From the NCBI RefSeq assembly GCF_965203655.1, contig NZ_CBDBDD010000009.1:998635-1062634 (forward strand): a stretch of 64,000 bases of DNA. The letters run 5' to 3'. Every line of letters starts with the position of its first letter. Position 1 is the stretch's first letter. Both the position numbers and the translations under genes were made by a program. The stretch is from Poriferisodalis sp965203655 (GTDB taxonomy: Bacteria; Actinomycetota; Acidimicrobiia; Acidimicrobiales; Poriferisodalaceae). The notes beneath the pieces were generated by a model. That model saw only the letters and a program-made list of their open reading frames with translations. It was not told where the DNA came from and did not search any database. This document shows positions 27,169 through 36,250 of the stretch, piece by piece.

Positions 27169-27927
27169 GTGAGTGCTCCAGCGGGTGCCGATCCCGTCAT
27201 CTCGATCGGCGCCGATCAGCACGGCGCCGTCGTCGAGGCCGATGCCTCGCAATGGCAGCCGGCAGCGATGGCCGCTGCGCTGCGGCGCCAGATCGACGAC
27301 ATCGCTGGTCCGGTCTCGGTTTGGATCGACCATCCGGACCACGCAGAGACACCACGCAGCGACGCAGCGCCCGCCCAGACCGCGCTCGGGCGCGAGCTGG
27401 CACAGCTGGGCCTGACATTCGAACGCGATCTGTATCGCATGGAACGGTCGCTGCCGATGGACCAGCCCAGCGGCATCGAGACGCGGTCATTCGTCGTGGG
27501 CCAAGACGAGGCCGCCTGGGTGGAGGTCAACAACCGGGCGTTCTCATGGCACCGCGAGCAGGGCGGGTGGACGCTCGAGCAGGTTGCCGAACGTCAGGCA
27601 GAGCCGTGGTTCGATGCCGACGGCTTCAGGGTGTACGACATCGACGGCGAGATCGCCGCGTACTGCTGGACGAAGGTGCACGATGACGAGGACCCGCCGG
27701 TGGGCGAGGTGTACGTGATCGCCGTCGATCCCGCCTACCACGGCCGGGGGCTCGGGCGGGCACTCACGCTGGCGGGTTACGAGCATCTCGCTGACAGTGG
27801 CCTGAGCCGGGCCATGCTCTATGTCGACGCTGACAACACCCCGGCCGTCACGCTGTACCTCGACCTCGGCCTGGAAGTTGCTGTCGTTCGGCGCCTGTTC
27901 ACCGGCGTCGGTGCCGCGCGACCGTGA
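27169..27927 (+). CDS. mshD: Mycothiol synthase-like GNAT acetyltransferase
   Basis: 252 residues. The C-terminal half matches the acetylating domain of mycothiol synthase: WVEVNNRAFSWHREQGGW, GFRVYDIDGEIAAYCWTKVH, then GEVYVIAVDPAYHGRGLGRA (acetyl-CoA site) and MLYVDADNTPAVTLYLDLG. MshD acetylates cysteine-glucosamine-inositol to make mycothiol. The N-terminal half is a degenerate, shorter GNAT domain. Overlaps rlmN by GTGA. Strong taxonomic marker for Actinobacteria. Confidence 0.85.
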   Translation: MSAPAGADPVISIGADQHGAVVEADASQWQPAAMAAALRRQIDDIAGPVSVWIDHPDHAETPRSDAAPAQTALGRELAQLGLTFERDLYRMERSLPMDQPSGIETRSFVVGQDEAAWVEVNNRAFSWHREQGGWTLEQVAERQAEPWFDADGFRVYDIDGEIAAYCWTKVHDDEDPPVGEVYVIAVDPAYHGRGLGRALTLAGYEHLADSGLSRAMLYVDADNTPAVTLYLDLGLEVAVVRRLFTGVGAARP

Positions 27928-29006
27928 CGGTCGCCGACCCCTCGCTGGCAGACCTCAGCCGGGCTGAGCTCGCAGAGCTGCTCGACGGCGAACCCGCCTA
28001 CCGGTTGGATCAGGTGTGGGACGGCCTGTACCGGCAGCGCCGTCCGCTGGCTGAGCTCAGCAATGTTCCCAAGGCGCTACGTCACGCCATCGGCGAACTG
28101 CTGCCCGAAGCGCTTACCTTGGTGCGCACCCAATCGGCCGACCGCGGCGCGACCGCCAAGCACTTGTGGTCGCTGCGCGACGGTCACCTGGTCGAGTCGG
28201 TGCTCATGCGCTATCGCAACCGGACCACGCTGTGCATCAGCAGCCAAGCCGGCTGCGCCATGGCATGCAGCTTCTGCGCCACGGGCCAGGTGGGTTTCGA
28301 CCGCAACCTGAGCGTTGGCGAGATGGTCGCCCAAGTGCTGGGCACGCTCCAGCACGCAAGCTCACAAGACAGCGCCGTGAACATCGTGTTCATGGGCATG
28401 GGCGAGCCGCTGGCCAACTACGACGCCGTCTGGGACGCCGTCGAGCGCTTCCATGGCGACATGGGTGTCGGCGCGCGACACATCACCATCTCCACGGTCG
28501 GCGTGATTCCCGGCATCGTGCGACTCGCCGCTGCCAGCCTGCCGGTCAACTTGGCGGTCTCGTTGCACGCCGCCAACGATCGGCTGCGCAATCGCATCGC
28601 GCCAATCAATCGCACGTACCCGTTGCGTGACCTCGCTCGCGCACTGGCCGACTACCGGCGTGCGAAGCGGCGACGCATCAGCTTCGAATGGGCAATGATC
28701 TCCGGTGTCAATGACCGCGACAGCGACGCTGCGGAGCTGGCCGCGTATGCACGACCGCTGGCGGCCCACGTGAATCTCATCCCCTTGAATCCGACCCCCG
28801 GCTACGACCACACTCCGTCGTCCTCCGAGCGGATCGAGCACTTTGCGGAACGACTGGCATCGCACGGGGTGAACGCCACCGTGCGCGTCAATCGGGGCAC
28901 CTCGATCGATGCAGCCTGCGGGCAGCTGCGTGCCGACAAGCAGGTCTCGATCGGTCGCCGCGGCCGCTCCGCCCGGAGCGGCGCACGCACCCGGATCAAG
29001 CGTTAG
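27924..29006 (+). CDS. rlmN: 23S rRNA/tRNA adenine-C2 methyltransferase RlmN
   Basis: A 360-residue radical-SAM enzyme that methylates A2503 of 23S rRNA and A37 of some tRNAs. The iron-sulfur cysteines are 111, 115 and 118 (CAMACSFC). VFMGMGEPLANYD, VSLHAANDRLRNRIAPINRTYP and the C-terminal VNRGTSIDAACGQL with the methyl-carrying cysteine are all present. A basic tail (GRRGRSARSGARTRIKR) extends beyond the domain. Confidence 0.93.
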   Translation: MTVADPSLADLSRAELAELLDGEPAYRLDQVWDGLYRQRRPLAELSNVPKALRHAIGELLPEALTLVRTQSADRGATAKHLWSLRDGHLVESVLMRYRNRTTLCISSQAGCAMACSFCATGQVGFDRNLSVGEMVAQVLGTLQHASSQDSAVNIVFMGMGEPLANYDAVWDAVERFHGDMGVGARHITISTVGVIPGIVRLAAASLPVNLAVSLHAANDRLRNRIAPINRTYPLRDLARALADYRRAKRRRISFEWAMISGVNDRDSDAAELAAYARPLAAHVNLIPLNPTPGYDHTPSSSERIEHFAERLASHGVNATVRVNRGTSIDAACGQLRADKQVSIGRRGRSARSGARTRIKR

Positions 29007-29014
29007 GGACGGTC

Positions 29015-29656
29015 ATGGCGAAGCCACGATCGCCCAAGGGCCGGGCACAGCGGACCCACGAACTACTCAAGGGCGAGTACGAAGCCGTGTGCGAGCTCGA
29101 GCACCGCAACCCGTTCGAGCTGCTGGTGGCCACCATCCTGTCGGCGCAGTGCACCGATGCACGCGTCAACGCCACCGTGCCATCCCTGTTCGCACGCTTT
29201 CCCGACGCCGAGTCGTTGGCCTCTGCAGACCTTGCCGAGCTGGAAGAGATCGTGCATCCGACCGGGTTCTTCCGCAGCAAGGCTCGCAGCCTGCAGGGCA
29301 TGGCCCGCTTGCTGCTGTCCGACTTCGGGGGCGAAGTGCCCACCGCCCTCAAGGACTTGGTCAAGCTGCCCGGCGTGGGCCGCAAAACGGCAAACGTGAT
29401 CCGTTCGGTGGCGTTTGATCTGCCGGGTCTGCCGGTCGACACGCACGTCGGCAGGCTGGTGCGACGTCTCGGCATCACCGATGAGGAAGATCCCGTCAAG
29501 GTGGAGCTGGCGCTGAATCCGATGATCCCGCAGTACGAGCGGGGCGATTTCAGCCTGCGGCTGATCCTGCACGGCCGCCGGGTCTGCTCGTCTCGCAAGC
29601 CCGCGTGCGATGACTGTGTCCTCAACGATTTCTGTCCCAGTGCCTTCGCGGCCTGA
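29015..29656 (+). CDS. nth: Endonuclease III (DNA glycosylase/AP lyase)
   Basis: A 213-residue base-excision repair enzyme removing oxidised pyrimidines. The helix-hairpin-helix LPGVGRKTA gives catalytic Lys124 and VDTHVGRL gives Asp142, the same 18-residue spacing as in E. coli Nth. Four cysteines (191, 198, 201, 207) fit the C-x6-C-x2-C-x5-C iron-sulfur cluster. Starts 8 bp after rlmN. Confidence 0.94.
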   Translation: MAKPRSPKGRAQRTHELLKGEYEAVCELEHRNPFELLVATILSAQCTDARVNATVPSLFARFPDAESLASADLAELEEIVHPTGFFRSKARSLQGMARLLLSDFGGEVPTALKDLVKLPGVGRKTANVIRSVAFDLPGLPVDTHVGRLVRRLGITDEEDPVKVELALNPMIPQYERGDFSLRLILHGRRVCSSRKPACDDCVLNDFCPSAFAA

Positions 29657-29710
29657 ACCGGCACCGACGCTGGTTGCGGTGCGAATGCGAGACCCAGGAG
29701 GATGGATCGA

Positions 29711-30628
29711 ATGGCTGAGCCCCTGAGTTCCGGCAATGGGACCGTGCGCAGGTCGTCGCATTTTGTGCCTGGTGCGAACGAACGCATGCTGGAGAAGTCG
29801 ATCGCAACTGATGCCGACAGCCTCGTGCTCGACCTCGAGGACGCTGTCACACCCGACAACAAGGACAGCGCCCGCGCCACGGTTGCGGGCTGGCTGGCCG
29901 ACATCGATTTCGGTGCCAAGGAACGGGTCGTGCGCATCAACCCGCTCGATACACCGTGGTGCACCGCCGACGTTGCCGAGACGATGGCCTCGCCGCCCGA
30001 CGCCTACCTGGTGCCGAAGGTGAACAATGCAGCAGAGGTCGCCGAGCTCGACAGCATGATCACGCGCTGGGAGCTGGAGCACGGCCACCCACCCGGCGGC
30101 GTGGTGCTGCTGGTGCTGGGAACCGAGACGCCCCAGGGGCTGCTGAACATCGGCGAACTGGCCCGCCACGACCGGGTGGACGCGCTGAGCTGGGGCGCAG
30201 AGGATCTCTCTGCGGCCATGGGATCCAAGGCCAATCGGGACGCCTCAGGTGCCTACCTGCCGGTGTTCGAGTACGCCCGGGTGATGTGCCTGGTAGGAGC
30301 CACTGCGTGGGACAAGCAACCGCTTGACACAGTGTTCGTGGACTTCCGTGACGACGAGGGGCTGGCCGCCGAGTGCGCCACCTCAGCCGCTATGGGCTTC
30401 ACCGGCAAGATCACCATTCATCCCGCCCAGATCGACATCGTCAACGCCGCGTTCACGCCGAACGATGCCGAGTTGGCCGACGCCCGCGAGCTGCTCGAAG
30501 CGTTCGCCGAGGCCGAGGCTGCCGGCCTCATGGCATTCGCCCACAAGGGCCAGATGGTGGACGTGCCGCACTTGACGCGGGCGCGCAAGATCGTCGCGAC
30601 CGCAGATGCCATCGCCGAGCGGCGCTGA
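29711..30628 (+). CDS. HpcH/HpaI aldolase family, CitE-like lyase
   Basis: 305 residues. RSSHFVPGANERMLEKSIATD and LVLDLEDAVTPDNKDSAR are the signature of CitE-like beta subunits; later GKITIHPAQIDIVNAAF is the family's C-terminal motif. Members cleave or form C-C bonds of acyl-CoAs such as citramalyl-CoA or malyl-CoA, with a magnesium ion. Start: AGGAGG touches the upstream ATG 29702, so ATG 29711 with 9-nt spacing is preferred. No citrate-lyase alpha or gamma gene is near, so a stand-alone lyase is likely. Confidence 0.88.
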   Translation: MAEPLSSGNGTVRRSSHFVPGANERMLEKSIATDADSLVLDLEDAVTPDNKDSARATVAGWLADIDFGAKERVVRINPLDTPWCTADVAETMASPPDAYLVPKVNNAAEVAELDSMITRWELEHGHPPGGVVLLVLGTETPQGLLNIGELARHDRVDALSWGAEDLSAAMGSKANRDASGAYLPVFEYARVMCLVGATAWDKQPLDTVFVDFRDDEGLAAECATSAAMGFTGKITIHPAQIDIVNAAFTPNDAELADARELLEAFAEAEAAGLMAFAHKGQMVDVPHLTRARKIVATADAIAERR

Positions 30629-30670
30629 CAGTCTCCGCGCCGTAGTTGCTTCTGGAGGTGCTCGCAAGCC

Positions 30671-30877
30671 TCAACGCAGCGCTTCGGTGGCCTGGGCCAA
30701 GCGACGGCGAGCCATCCGCAACGAGCGTTCCACCTCGTAGAGCTCCACACCGACGTCCTCATGCGGCGTGCCCATTAGCTCGTCGGCAGCCTGCGCCACG
30801 CGGGTGCCCAGCTCACCCACAGCCGTCTCGATCGATGACAGCTCCGCTGCGCTGATCACACGCGGCACGCTACTCAT
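30671..30877 (-). CDS. Small hypothetical helical protein
   Basis: 68 residues, all-helical and charged (SSIETAVGELGTRVAQAADEL, then VELYEVERSLRMARRRLAQA). No family recognised. Sits alone between convergent and divergent neighbours, with its ATG 60 bp from the hisD start. Codon pattern looks coding, but the evidence is modest. Confidence 0.55.
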   Translation of the reverse strand: MSSVPRVISAAELSSIETAVGELGTRVAQAADELMGTPHEDVGVELYEVERSLRMARRRLAQATEALR

Positions 30878-30923
30878 CGACCAAGCCGCCCAAAATCACA
30901 GCAACGGCGTAGAGGGGCGAAGG

Positions 30924-30929
30924 TACCCT
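30924..30929 (+). promoter_or_regulatory. -10 box TACCCT, leaderless promoter of the his operon
   Basis: TACCCT ends 7 nt before GTG 30937. This is probably the main promoter for hisD to hisF. No attenuator-like leader peptide rich in His is present, so regulation is not by classical attenuation here. Confidence 0.55.
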
Positions 30930-30936
30930 CGGCGCC

Positions 30937-32253
30937 GTGCTGGAGCGGCTGGACCTACGGGGTCGAGGCGACGAATTGGGCGATGAGCTCGCCGGTCTGT
31001 TGCCGCGCCCGCAGGTGGGAGACGCGGTGCCGGCAGAAACCGTCCGTGAGCTGATTGCCGAGGTCCGCAACAGCGGGGACGCGGCTGTTCGGGCCCTGAC
31101 GGCTCGCTTCGATGGCGTCGATGTCGAAGACACGCTGGTGCCGGCTTCGGAGCTGTCTGCAGCGTGGGAGAGCCTGTCGCCGCCCTTGCGTTCGGCGATG
31201 GAGACCGCCCACCGGCGCATCCTGGAGTTTCACCGCGCCGAAGCCGCCGCGGGTCACACCTACGAGCGCGATGGCGTCACCGTGCGTTCGGTCAGCCAGC
31301 CGGTGGATCGGGCTGGCATCTACGTGCCGGGCGGCCTGGCTGCCTACCCGTCCACCGTGCTGATGACCGTGCTGGTTGCCCGCGCCGCAGGCGTGGACGA
31401 CATCGTGTTGTGCTCGCCGCCTGGCCCCGACGGCAACCTCGCCGCACCTGTGCTGGCCGCTGCGCAATTGTGCGGAGTTACTGAGGTGCACCGGGTGGGA
31501 GGCGTGCAGGCTGTCGCCGCGCTCGCATACGGCACCGAGACGATCCGACCCGCCGATGTCGTGGCGGGTCCCGGAAATGCCTGGGTGGCCACCGCCAAGC
31601 AGCTCGTGGCCGGTGACGTGGGTGTGGCCTCGGCGTTCGCCGGACCCTCGGAGATCGTTGTGATCGCCGATTCGACCTGCCCGCCGGCCGCAGCCGCAAC
31701 CGATGTAGTACTGCAGGCCGAGCATGGTCCCGGCGGGCGCGCCTGGCTGGTCACGTGGGACGACGAATGCGCCGATGCCGTCTGCGATGCCATCGGCCGG
31801 ATCGTCGACCTGTCGCCCCGCCGTGAGGAGACGCTGGCCACGCTGGAGGCCGACGGGTTCGTGTGTCTCGTGGACGGGCCGGCGCAGGCTGCCGACGTTG
31901 CCAACTCGGTTGCACCCGAACACCTCCAGCTCATGTGCGAGGGTGCCGAAGAGCTCGTCAGCAGCATCCGCCATGCTGGCGCCGTCTTCGTCGGGCCGTG
32001 GGCACCCGCGTCAGTCGGCGACTACGTGGCGGGACCGTCTCACGTGCTGCCCACGGCCGGCACGGCACGCTTCGCCGGAGCGCTCACCACCGACGATTTC
32101 ACCAAGCGGATGCACGTTGTGGATGTGTCCGAAGCCGGCTTCGATCAGCTTGCGCCAGCGGTGGCCGAGCTTGCCGAGGCCGAGGGCCTCTGGGCGCACG
32201 CCGCCTCGGTGGCGCGCCGCAAGGAGTGGTCGACCTCGGGAGTGCGGCCGTGA
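30937..32253 (+). CDS. hisD: Histidinol dehydrogenase HisD
   Basis: A 438-residue zinc enzyme catalysing the last two steps of histidine synthesis, histidinol to histidine. YVPGGLAAYPSTVLMTVLVARAAGV, VAGPGNAWVATAKQLVAGDVG and the catalytic Glu-His of VAPEHLQL are present. First gene of the his operon; hisC starts within its stop codon (GTGA). Confidence 0.95.
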   Translation: MLERLDLRGRGDELGDELAGLLPRPQVGDAVPAETVRELIAEVRNSGDAAVRALTARFDGVDVEDTLVPASELSAAWESLSPPLRSAMETAHRRILEFHRAEAAAGHTYERDGVTVRSVSQPVDRAGIYVPGGLAAYPSTVLMTVLVARAAGVDDIVLCSPPGPDGNLAAPVLAAAQLCGVTEVHRVGGVQAVAALAYGTETIRPADVVAGPGNAWVATAKQLVAGDVGVASAFAGPSEIVVIADSTCPPAAAATDVVLQAEHGPGGRAWLVTWDDECADAVCDAIGRIVDLSPRREETLATLEADGFVCLVDGPAQAADVANSVAPEHLQLMCEGAEELVSSIRHAGAVFVGPWAPASVGDYVAGPSHVLPTAGTARFAGALTTDDFTKRMHVVDVSEAGFDQLAPAVAELAEAEGLWAHAASVARRKEWSTSGVRP

Positions 32254-33323
32254 AGCCGCCGGTGCGCGACGACCTGCGCCTGCTCGACGGCTACCACTCG
32301 CCCCAGATCGACGTGGAGGTGCGGCTCAACACCAATGAGGCGCCGGTGGGGCCGCCGCCGGAATTCGCCGAAGCTCTCGCTGCCGAGTTGCGCAGTGTCG
32401 AATGGCACCGCTACCCGAACCGCACGGCCGCGGCATTGCGGGCCGACCTCGCCAGGCTGGCCGGCACCGACCCCGAGCGGATATTCGTGGCCAACGGCTC
32501 AAACGAGGTGCTGCAGACGCTGTGCCTCACCTATGGAGGCGCAGGCCGCAGCGTCGCCACCTTCGAGCCCACCTATGCGATGTACGGCCAGATAGCGCGC
32601 AGCACGCAATGCACGGTTGTCGAAGGCGAGCGCCACGCCGACGGCAGCGTCAGCGTGTACGAGCTGGAGCGGATCGTGGAGCGGCACCAGCCGTCGATCC
32701 TGTTCCTGTGCTCGCCGAACAACCCCACCGGCACGCCCGAGCGCATCGAGGTGCTCAGGCGAGCGCTGGAGATCGCACCGGGACTTGTGGTGGTTGACGA
32801 GGCCTACGGGCAGTTCGCCGACTGGAGCGCGATCGATCTGTGTGACGACGCAGGCGGACCCGACAACCTCGTCGTCACGCGCACCTACTCGAAGACGTGG
32901 GCGATGGCCGGGGCGCGGCTGGGCTACGCCGTCATTCCGGCGGGCATGGCCGCAGAGTTCGAGAAGGTGGTGCTGCCGTACCACGTCGACACCTTCAAGC
33001 AGATCGCCGGGCGGGTGGCGCTGCGCTTCACCGATGACATGGAGCAGCGGGTCGCAACGATCGTGTCCGAACGCGAGCGGATCGAGGCCGCGCTGAGCGA
33101 GATGGGTCTCGACGTGTGGCCCTCGCAGTCCAACTTCATCCTGTTTCGCGCGACGCCCAGCGGGCACAGCGGTGACGACATCTGGCGGGCGCTCGTGGAC
33201 CGATCAGTGCTCGTGCGTAACTGCTCAGGATGGCCTCGCCTCGCAGACTGCCTGCGGGTGACGGTGGGAACGCCGCCAGAGAACGGCCGCTTCCTCGATG
33301 CCCTATCGGAAGTTGTCTCGTGA
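32250..33323 (+). CDS. hisC: Histidinol-phosphate aminotransferase HisC
   Basis: A 357-residue PLP enzyme making histidinol phosphate. RLNTNEAPVGPPPEF, the substrate loop FLCSPNNPTGTP and the PLP lysine in RTYSKTWAMAGARLGY are clear. GTG 32250 overlaps the hisD stop. In Actinobacteria such enzymes may also serve phenylalanine transamination. Confidence 0.94.
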   Translation: MKPPVRDDLRLLDGYHSPQIDVEVRLNTNEAPVGPPPEFAEALAAELRSVEWHRYPNRTAAALRADLARLAGTDPERIFVANGSNEVLQTLCLTYGGAGRSVATFEPTYAMYGQIARSTQCTVVEGERHADGSVSVYELERIVERHQPSILFLCSPNNPTGTPERIEVLRRALEIAPGLVVVDEAYGQFADWSAIDLCDDAGGPDNLVVTRTYSKTWAMAGARLGYAVIPAGMAAEFEKVVLPYHVDTFKQIAGRVALRFTDDMEQRVATIVSERERIEAALSEMGLDVWPSQSNFILFRATPSGHSGDDIWRALVDRSVLVRNCSGWPRLADCLRVTVGTPPENGRFLDALSEVVS

Positions 33324-33336
33324 TAATGAGAGTGCC

Positions 33337-33930
33337 ATGACTGCTCGGACTGCCACTGTGCAGCGCAACACTAAAGAAACCCAGATCGACCTGACGCTGG
33401 ACCTCGACGGCAGCGGCCAGAGCGACATCTCGACGGGCCTGCCGTTCTTCGACCACATGGTCGCCCAGCTCGCCAAGCACGCCCGCTTCGACCTGCAGCT
33501 GCGCACTGTGGGCGATCTCGAGATCGACGCACACCACACGGTCGAAGACACCGGCATCGCGCTCGGCGAGGCGATGCGGCAGGCCTGGGGAGACAAGGCC
33601 GGTGTTCGCCGCTTTGCCTCCTACGTGGTGCCGCTCGATGAGGCGGCAGTCGAGGTCGTGCTGGACCTGTCAGGCCGGCCGTTCCTGCATTACGACATCG
33701 AGCCGCCCGGCGAGAAGATCCTGGGCGACCCGCCCTTCGACCCTCAGCTCTGCGAGGAGTTCTGGCGGGGACTCGTCATGTCCGCGGGCATCACCTTGCA
33801 CCTGGTGATGCTGCGGGGCCGCAACACGCACCACATCATCGAGGCCAGCTTCAAGGGAGCCGCACGCGCCTTCTACGACGCCATCAGCATCGCGGACGAT
33901 GTGCTGCCCTCCACCAAGGGCGTCCTGTGA
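33337..33930 (+). CDS. hisB: Imidazoleglycerol-phosphate dehydratase HisB
   Basis: A 197-residue manganese enzyme. FFDHMVAQLAKHARFDLQL, DAHHTVEDTGIALGEA and GRNTHHIIEASFKGAARAF carry the metal-binding histidines. Single-domain form, without the phosphatase fused in enterics. ATGATAAT-like sequence TGATAAT (33321-33327) lies 9 nt before ATG 33337 and may be an internal promoter. Confidence 0.95.
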   Translation: MTARTATVQRNTKETQIDLTLDLDGSGQSDISTGLPFFDHMVAQLAKHARFDLQLRTVGDLEIDAHHTVEDTGIALGEAMRQAWGDKAGVRRFASYVVPLDEAAVEVVLDLSGRPFLHYDIEPPGEKILGDPPFDPQLCEEFWRGLVMSAGITLHLVMLRGRNTHHIIEASFKGAARAFYDAISIADDVLPSTKGVL

Positions 33931-33940
33931 AGGACGTCAG

Positions 33941-34582
33941 GTGAATGGCGATCGTCCATTGGTCGCCGTGCTCGACTATGGCATCGGCAACCTGCGCTCG
34001 GCGCAGAAGGCGCTCGAACGGGTCGGTGCGGATGCCCGTTTGACGGCGGATGCCGGGCTCATCGGCGATGCCGACGGCGTCGTGCTGCCCGGGGTTGGTC
34101 ACTTCGGCACCTGCATGGACCAACTGCGGTCGACGGGCTTGGAGCAGCCCGCGCTCGGGGCCATCGAGAGCGGTCGGCCGTTCCTGGGCATCTGCGTCGG
34201 CATGCAGATGCTGTTCGAGGCCTCCGAGGAGGCACCGGGAGTCGCCGGCATGGGCGTCATGCCGGGCACGGTGCGATTGTTGCCCGACGGCATCGTGCGC
34301 CCGCAGATGCAATGGAACCGTCTCGATGTACGCCACCCCGACTGCCCGCTGCTGGCAGGACTCACCGACGGCGCTTGGATGTACTTCGTCCACAGCTACG
34401 TGCCCGGCACCGACCCCGAACTGGTCGCTGCGACGTGCGACTATCCCACGCCGATCACCGCTGTCACCGAGCGCGGTCGGCTGTGGGCGACCCAATTCCA
34501 TCCCGAGAAATCCGGCGACGCCGGCAAGCGACTGGCGCAGAACTTCCTGGCGGCCGTCACAGCGGATCGATGCGACCGATGA
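33941..34582 (+). CDS. hisH: Imidazole glycerol phosphate synthase, glutaminase subunit HisH
   Basis: A 213-residue glutaminase that feeds ammonia to HisF. The nucleophile is in GICVGMQMLFEAS and the His-Glu pair in TQFHPEKSGD. GTG 33941 has AAGGA 7 nt upstream. Overlaps hisA by ATGA. Confidence 0.95.
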   Translation: MNGDRPLVAVLDYGIGNLRSAQKALERVGADARLTADAGLIGDADGVVLPGVGHFGTCMDQLRSTGLEQPALGAIESGRPFLGICVGMQMLFEASEEAPGVAGMGVMPGTVRLLPDGIVRPQMQWNRLDVRHPDCPLLAGLTDGAWMYFVHSYVPGTDPELVAATCDYPTPITAVTERGRLWATQFHPEKSGDAGKRLAQNFLAAVTADRCDR

Positions 34583-35382
34583 GCTTCGACCTGTTTCCCG
34601 CCATCGACCTGCGCGATGGGCGCTGCGTGCGCCTGCTGCAGGGCGACTACGACCGCGAGGTGCGCTATGACGCCAACCCGGTCGAGGTGGCGCACGAGTT
34701 CGCTGAGGCGGGCACCCGCTGGATCCACGTCGTCGACCTCGACGCCGCTCGCACCGGCGAACCGCAACCGCAGAACCAGGCCGTGATCCGCTCGATCGTG
34801 GCCGCCGTGGGAGATGCCGGCGTCCGCGTGCAGGTCGGCGGCGGTGTGCGCAGCCGCGAAAGCGCCGAAGCGCTCTACGAGGCCGGGGTCGCCCGGTGCG
34901 TGGTGGGCACCGCCGCGATCGAGAATCCCGGCCTGGTGGCCGAGCTGACTGCTGCTTCGTATGGCGTCGCGGTCGGCCTGGACGTGCGCGGCAGCGAGGT
35001 AGCGACCCGCGGCTGGAAGCGTCGCAGCGGCGTGAGCCTGCCCAAGGCCCTGGCGCGGCTGGCGGGCAGCGGCGCGGAGGCCGTCGTCGTCACGCAGATC
35101 TCGCGCGACGGCATGGGAGGCGGCAGCGACCTCGCCGGCCTGCGTGACGTGCTCGATGCGCCGCAGCGGCCGCCGGCCATGTCGGTCATCGCCAGCGGAG
35201 GGGTCGGCTGCCTCGCTGACATCGCAGACCTGCGAGACCTGCGCTCGGCAGACGGTCACACGCTGGCCGGAGCGATCGTCGGCAAGGCTCTCCATGACGG
35301 CGCCATCTCGCCGGTTGCGGCCGTGGTCGTTGCACGCGGCAGCGCAGTCCACGATGAACCCCCGGGCGGAGCGCAGCCATGA
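34579..35382 (+). CDS. hisA: ProFAR isomerase HisA
   Basis: A 267-residue beta/alpha barrel. The first catalytic Asp is in PAIDLRDGRCVRL and the second in TQISRDGMGGG. Actinobacteria without trpF use a bifunctional PriA in this place; because a trpF gene exists at 42618, this one is more likely HisA only, though PriA activity cannot be excluded. ATG 34579 overlaps the hisH stop; ATG 34570 is an alternative. Confidence 0.92.
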   Translation: MSFDLFPAIDLRDGRCVRLLQGDYDREVRYDANPVEVAHEFAEAGTRWIHVVDLDAARTGEPQPQNQAVIRSIVAAVGDAGVRVQVGGGVRSRESAEALYEAGVARCVVGTAAIENPGLVAELTAASYGVAVGLDVRGSEVATRGWKRRSGVSLPKALARLAGSGAEAVVVTQISRDGMGGGSDLAGLRDVLDAPQRPPAMSVIASGGVGCLADIADLRDLRSADGHTLAGAIVGKALHDGAISPVAAVVVARGSAVHDEPPGGAQP

Positions 35383-35410
35383 GGCTCGACGGCGAAGTGC
35401 GGGCAACGCC

Positions 35411-36193
35411 ATGAAGACCGTGCGCGTCATCCCGTGTCTCGACGTCGACGATGGGCGCGTCGTCAAGGGGGTCAACTTCGTCGGGCTGCGCGATGCGGGC
35501 GACCCGGTGGAGTTGGCCGCGGCCTACGACCGGCAGGGGGCCGACGAGGTCATCTTTCTGGACATCACCGCATCCGCCCATGGTCGCGACACCATCATCG
35601 AGCTGGCGCGCCACACCGCCGAGGAAGTGTTCATTCCCTTCACGATCGGGGGCGGCATCCGCACCGTCGACGATGCCCGGGCACTGCTGCGGGCAGGTGC
35701 CGACAAGGTGTCGGTGAACTCCGCTGCGGTGGCCCGACCCGAGCTGGTGCGAGAGATCGCCGACGAGTTCGGCAGCCAGTGCGTGGTGGTGGCAGTAGAC
35801 GCAAAGTCGAACGGCATCGGCGCTGACGGAAGCACGAACTGGAACGTCTATGTCAAGGGCGGCCGCGAGGACACCGGCCTCGATGCGCTCGCATGGGTGC
35901 GCCAGGTGGCGGAGCTGGGCGCCGGCGAGATCCTCTTGACCTCGATGGATGCGGACGGCACCAAGGCCGGCTTCGACCTCGAACTCACACGGGCCGTCGT
36001 GGACGCAGTGGAGATTCCTATTGTTGCCAGCGGGGGAGTGGGCACGTTGCAGCATTTGGTGGACGGCGCCCTCATCGCCAACGCCGATGCCGTGCTGGCG
36101 GCCTCGATCTTCCACTTCGGCGAGCACACCATTGCCGATGCGAAGCAAGCCCTGATGGATGCGGGCGTCTCGGTTCGCCCGCCTGGCTGCTAG
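35411..36193 (+). CDS. hisF: Imidazole glycerol phosphate synthase cyclase HisF
   Basis: A 260-residue barrel that closes the imidazole ring with ammonia from HisH. VIPCLDVDDGRVVKGVNF with the catalytic Asp, GGGIRTVDDARALLRAGADKVSVNS and the late LLTSMDADGTKAGFD (second Asp) are present. Last gene of the operon. Confidence 0.95.
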   Translation: MKTVRVIPCLDVDDGRVVKGVNFVGLRDAGDPVELAAAYDRQGADEVIFLDITASAHGRDTIIELARHTAEEVFIPFTIGGGIRTVDDARALLRAGADKVSVNSAAVARPELVREIADEFGSQCVVVAVDAKSNGIGADGSTNWNVYVKGGREDTGLDALAWVRQVAELGAGEILLTSMDADGTKAGFDLELTRAVVDAVEIPIVASGGVGTLQHLVDGALIANADAVLAASIFHFGEHTIADAKQALMDAGVSVRPPGC

Positions 36194-36237
36194 TCGCTTC
36201 GCCCACCAGATCGCCTTACCGCAGGCAAGCCCCCGGC

Positions 36238-36243
36238 TAGCTT
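36238..36243 (+). promoter_or_regulatory. -10 box TAGCTT, leaderless promoter
   Basis: TAGCTT ends 7 nt before ATG 36251. Confidence 0.55.
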
Positions 36244-36250
36244 CCCCGCC

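Noticed and set aside
30878..30936. His leader peptide/attenuator before hisD
   Set aside because: No His-rich short frame or terminator-antiterminator pair; the TACCCT box sits at the start codon.
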